A model generated the notes under the pieces. It worked only from the letters and a program-made list of their open reading frames with translations, did no database searches and was not told where the DNA came from. Source: AC-9 sp051984395 (GTDB taxonomy: Bacteria > Actinomycetota > Acidimicrobiia > Acidimicrobiales > AC-9). From it: a stretch of DNA of 17,001 bases. The translations under genes were made by a program, and so were the position numbers. Positions 14,294 through 17,001 of the stretch are shown one piece after another (the stretch's first letter is position 1; every line of letters starts with the position of its first letter). The stretch lies in assembly GCA_051984395.1 (NCBI GenBank), contig JBPYEZ010000114.1, positions 1 to 17,001 on the forward strand, given 5' to 3'.

Positions 14294-15703
14294 GTGAGAG
14301 GACTTCAGCAGCTCCTTCACTTCCCGGTCCACCCGACCCCGGACGGAGCGGTGATTCTGGCGGGCATTTTGATCGTCGGCTCGGTGCTCGCCCATCTCGG
14401 CCGTCGCGTCTCCGCCACCGCGCTGGTCTGTGTGGGGGTGGCCCTGGAGATCTTCTCGGGCAACTGGAACGACATGCACCTGCCGATTCCGCTCGACCGG
14501 CTCTTCTTGGTGGCAGGGGTTGCCTACCTGGTGCTCGAAAGGCGGCGGCACACCGGTGACCGCTCGCTCGAGCTCAGGCCGGTGCACCTCCTGCTCCTCG
14601 TGGTCGCCGCGTGGGCCACGATGTCGGCGATCAGCGCCGGGACCCTCGGCTCCCATAGCGGCTTCTACGCCCTTCTCGACCGGTTGGGCGTCGTGCCCTT
14701 CCTCGCATTCATCTTGGCCCCGCTCTTCTTCGGCAACGAACGGCGTCGCCGAATGCTCATCGCGGCGCTCGTGGTCGTGGGGGCCTACCTGTCGATCACC
14801 GCCATCATGGAGGTCGGCGGGCTGCTTCGGCTCGTCGAGCCTTCGTTCATCCGCAACCCGCACCTCGGCATCCACTTCGGGCGAGCCCGGGGACCGTTCC
14901 TCGAAGCCGAGGCGGACGGACTGGCCATGCTCATGTGCGGCGTGGCCGCCGCCATGGGCTCGACGATGTGGGTCCGCCGCGGGGCTCGGACCGCCTCGCG
15001 CATCGTGGTCGTCACCTGCGGGATCGGCGTGATACTCACTCTGACGCGATCGATATGGATCGGAGCCGCGCTGGCCCTCCTGATCTGGCTGGTCGCCCAT
15101 CGCGCCACTCGCCGCTGGGCTCCGGTAGTCGTCCTTGGCGCGGCCGTGCTCGTCGCCGGCCTGGTGTTCACCATCCCGTCCATCCACCACAAGGTCGTCA
15201 GTAGGACGGAGAGCTCGTCGCCGGTCTGGGACCGGGAGAACACGGACGCGGCCGCCCTTCGGGCCGCGCTCAGCCACCCCCTGTTCGGGATCGGCTGGAA
15301 CACCTTCCAGACGAAGGGAGCCGGCTACATCCGGGAGAGCAGCTATCCGTTGACCGGCGCCGGGCTGGAAGTCCATAACGTCCTGCTCTCTCATTCCGCC
15401 GAGCTCGGGTTCCCTGGAGCCATCCTCTGGCTCTGGGCCCTCCTCGCCGCGGTCGGTGGTGCGGTGTTCCGGCGAGGCCCGCCCGAACTGCTTCCGTGGC
15501 GCATCGGATTGGCCTGCATTGCGGTTCCGTTCCTGGTCGTGGCCAACCTGTCCCCTCTGAGCTACCCCTTCCCGAACTTGCTGCTCTGGCTCTGGGCCGG
15601 TGTCGCCGGGAGCGGCTATCTGAGCCGGCGTCGACCCGAACCAATCGATATCGACGAGGAAGAGCCCGACCCGGAGCTGGTGCTTGAGCCGGTGAGCACA
15701 TGA
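14294..15703 (+). CDS. O-antigen ligase / Wzy polymerase-like membrane protein
   Basis: A 469-residue polytopic membrane protein with about ten or more apolar helices across most of its length. Features of the Wzy_C/WaaL group are visible: 'GRARGPFLEAEADGLAM' before a central helix, 'LTLTRSIWIGAALALLIWL', then a soluble loop with 'ESSSPVWDREN', 'HPLFGIGWNTF' and 'VHNVLLSHSAELGFPGA'. These proteins polymerise lipid-linked repeat units or ligate glycan chains on the outer face of the membrane. It ends with a strongly acidic cytoplasmic tail (IDIDEEEPDPE). The GTG start at 14294 lies 4 nt after the wzz-like stop with no clear ribosome binding site, so coupled translation is likely. Polymerase and ligase cannot be told apart by sequence alone; the Wzz-like neighbour favours a polymerase. 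Confidence 0.85.
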   Translation: MRGLQQLLHFPVHPTPDGAVILAGILIVGSVLAHLGRRVSATALVCVGVALEIFSGNWNDMHLPIPLDRLFLVAGVAYLVLERRRHTGDRSLELRPVHLLLLVVAAWATMSAISAGTLGSHSGFYALLDRLGVVPFLAFILAPLFFGNERRRRMLIAALVVVGAYLSITAIMEVGGLLRLVEPSFIRNPHLGIHFGRARGPFLEAEADGLAMLMCGVAAAMGSTMWVRRGARTASRIVVVTCGIGVILTLTRSIWIGAALALLIWLVAHRATRRWAPVVVLGAAVLVAGLVFTIPSIHHKVVSRTESSSPVWDRENTDAAALRAALSHPLFGIGWNTFQTKGAGYIRESSYPLTGAGLEVHNVLLSHSAELGFPGAILWLWALLAAVGGAVFRRGPPELLPWRIGLACIAVPFLVVANLSPLSYPFPNLLLWLWAGVAGSGYLSRRRPEPIDIDEEEPDPELVLEPVST

Positions 15704-15770
15704 AAGGCTTTGGAAGTCTCTTCTCGCGAGCGGAGACGCAAGTTTTGCACCCAACCGTCGTTTACAGAGC

Positions 15771-16613
15771 ATGTCTTCTTCCACTAGCAAGCCCGGGGAA
15801 CGGATGAACGTCGTCGACACGAAGCCGCCCGGCTTGGTGCACGGCCCGGGCGCGGCAACGGTGCGGATCGCAGGCATCGACTTCCACGAACTGTACGAGG
15901 CCAAGGCAGTGGAGTGGGTGTTGAGGAGGTTCCGCTCGGGCGGCGGCGGCCGAGCGGTCTTCGCCAACGTGGACGTCGCCCTCCGAGTGAACCGTCAAAC
16001 GGAGCTGAGCGAGTTCCTCGAATCGGCCGATCTCGTGCTGGCTGACGGCATGCCACTCATTTGGGCGGGCCGGCTGCAGAGGACGGCGCTTCCCGAACGG
16101 GTGGCCGGTTCGACGATGCTGTGTCGGGTCGTGGCCCGCGCCGCCGAGGAGGAAGTCCCGGTGATGCTGGTCGGTGGTCAGCCCGGATCCGCGGAGTCGG
16201 CCGCAGGACGGTTGCGTGCGCTCCATCCCGGCGTGAGAACCGGGTTCTACACGCCTCCCTTCGGGTTCGAGGCGGATCCAGCCGAGATGGCCGCGCTGGA
16301 GGAGGCGGTCGATTCGTTCGGACGCTGCATCTGCTTCGTCGGCCTGGGTTTTCCCAAGCAGGAGAAGCTCATGGCAGATCTGGCGGTGCGGCGACCCGAC
16401 TGGTGGTTCATGGCCTCGGGGGGCGGGATCGACTTCCTCGCACAGGGCTCCCGCGCTCCGGGCTGGATGCAGGCTTCCGGGTTGGAGTGGCTGTACCGTC
16501 TGCGCCGCGAGCCCAAGCGGCTGGCTCGCCGGTACCTCGTCGACGACATGCCGTTCGCTGCCGGGATGCTGGTGTACAGCGCCTGGCGGGGGCTACGGAG
16601 GTTCAGGCGGTGA
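15771..16613 (+). CDS. WecG/TagA/CpsF-family glycosyltransferase (GT26)
   Basis: This cytoplasmic, membrane-associated enzyme would add a sugar (in known members N-acetylmannosamine, N-acetylmannosaminuronate or glucose) to a polyprenyl-diphosphate-linked acceptor. The family pattern is clear: 'VFANVDVALRVN' (63-74), 'ADLVLADGMPLIWAGRL' with the likely catalytic D92, 'VMLVGGQPGSAE' (131-142), 'CFVGLGFPKQEKLMADL' (188-204), 'MASGGGIDFLAQGSRAPGWM' (214-233) and 'GLEWLYRLRREPKRLARRYL' (237-256). The basic C-terminus matches the membrane-targeting tail of TagA-like enzymes. The 280-residue call starts at ATG 15771, which lacks a ribosome binding site. An ATG at 15804 preceded by GGGGAA would shorten it by 11 residues and may be the true start. 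Its stop overlaps the next start as GTGA. Confidence 0.92.
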   Translation: MSSSTSKPGERMNVVDTKPPGLVHGPGAATVRIAGIDFHELYEAKAVEWVLRRFRSGGGGRAVFANVDVALRVNRQTELSEFLESADLVLADGMPLIWAGRLQRTALPERVAGSTMLCRVVARAAEEEVPVMLVGGQPGSAESAAGRLRALHPGVRTGFYTPPFGFEADPAEMAALEEAVDSFGRCICFVGLGFPKQEKLMADLAVRRPDWWFMASGGGIDFLAQGSRAPGWMQASGLEWLYRLRREPKRLARRYLVDDMPFAAGMLVYSAWRGLRRFRR

Positions 16614-17001
16614 CGACGCCGCTCCCGCCTCACCGGGTCGCCGTGGTCATCGCGGCCCACAACAGCGAGCGTTTCATAGGTGAGACCCTCACGTCGCTCA
16701 TCGCCCAGGATTTCAACGAATGGGTCTGCAAGGTGGTCGACGACGGCTCCGTCGACGAAACTGCTTCCCGAGTCGAGGCATTCGCGGTCCAGGACCGGCG
16801 AATCTCGCTGATCCGTTCCGACCATGTCGGCGCCTCAGCGGCACGCAACCTCGGGCTCTTCTCCATCGATCCTTGCATTCCGTTTGTGATGTTCCTCGAT
16901 AGCGATGACACGCTCATGCCCGACGCCCTCGAGACGTTGCTGGACCACCTGGTCTTACGACCGGACGCAATTGGCGCGTACGGCTTGGCGGAGTACACCG
17001 A
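16610..17001 (+). CDS. Family 2 glycosyltransferase, partial at right edge
   Basis: An open frame starts with GTG at 16610, overlapping the stop of the GT26 gene as GTGA, and continues to the window end (130 codons). The N-terminal GT-A domain is clear: 'VAVVIAAHNSERFIGETLTS', 'QDFNEWVCKVVDDGSVDET', 'GASAARNLGL' and the metal-binding DxD-type 'FLDSDDTLMPDAL'. Such enzymes transfer a sugar from a nucleotide donor to a growing lipid-linked glycan on the cytoplasmic side of the membrane. Donor and acceptor cannot be told from this fragment. The tight coupling to the upstream glycosyltransferase indicates consecutive roles in one pathway. Confidence 0.92.
   Translation, partial: MTTPLPPHRVAVVIAAHNSERFIGETLTSLIAQDFNEWVCKVVDDGSVDETASRVEAFAVQDRRISLIRSDHVGASAARNLGLFSIDPCIPFVMFLDSDDTLMPDALETLLDHLVLRPDAIGAYGLAEYT

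Noticed and set aside
15700..15807. A 35-codon frame whose ATG overlaps the stop of the ligase-like gene (ATGA)
   Set aside because: The overlap is suggestive, but the short product has no membrane segment, motif or other support, and it runs into the GT26 start region. I consider it a chance frame.
14279..15967. A 562-codon minus-strand open frame opposite the O-antigen ligase-like gene
   Set aside because: The plus-strand frame encodes a coherent polytopic membrane protein with Wzy_C-type motifs. The opposite frame is charged, low-complexity sequence typical of an antisense shadow.

Overview
The window is GC-rich chromosomal DNA, by eye clearly above 60 % GC, almost fully coding, with frequent GTG and TTG starts and 4-nt stop/start overlaps. 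It looks like a member of the Actinomycetota. Three things support this: an F420-type luciferase-like oxidoreductase of the Rv1855c kind, a recO/uppS/glyS neighbourhood that recalls Mycobacterium (recO-uppS, with glyS nearby), and several genes that look leaderless. A deep-branching lineage such as Acidimicrobiia is my guess and is not proven by the sequence.

The left part (1-9415) is all on the minus strand and is housekeeping. In transcription order it holds an Rv1855c-type oxidoreductase, the cis-prenyltransferase uppS, a 53-residue membrane protein coupled to uppS, recO, glyS, ppdK (pyruvate, phosphate dikinase), and tldD with tldE. The tldE gene starts with TTG inside the tldD stop and runs off the left edge.

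At about 9.42-9.48 kb there is a divergent promoter region, and the content changes to surface polysaccharide. On the plus strand come gmhB and an unrecognised secreted protein. On the minus strand is gmhA, whose 3' end overlaps the secreted-protein gene by 33 bp. After a 312-bp divergent intergenic region a plus-strand run begins: hddA, a Wzz-like polysaccharide co-polymerase, an O-antigen ligase/polymerase-like membrane protein, a WecG/TagA/CpsF glycosyltransferase and a family 2 glycosyltransferase that is cut by the right edge.

Taken together, GmhA, HddA and GmhB would convert sedoheptulose 7-phosphate into D-glycero-alpha-D-manno-heptose 1-phosphate, the precursor of GDP-heptose. The guanylyltransferase (HddC), a Wzx flippase and an initiating phosphoglycosyltransferase are not in the window. 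The adjacent Wzz/Wzy/glycosyltransferase genes suggest that heptose enters a lipid-linked exopolysaccharide or cell-wall glycan. The polyprenyl phosphate carrier for such glycans comes from the UppS product.

The most notable non-coding signal is a TANNNT hexamer placed exactly 6-7 nt before the start codon of four genes that lack a Shine-Dalgarno sequence (glyS, uppS, gmhB, gmhA), as expected for leaderless mRNAs. I see no CRISPR array, insertion sequence, tRNA or rRNA.
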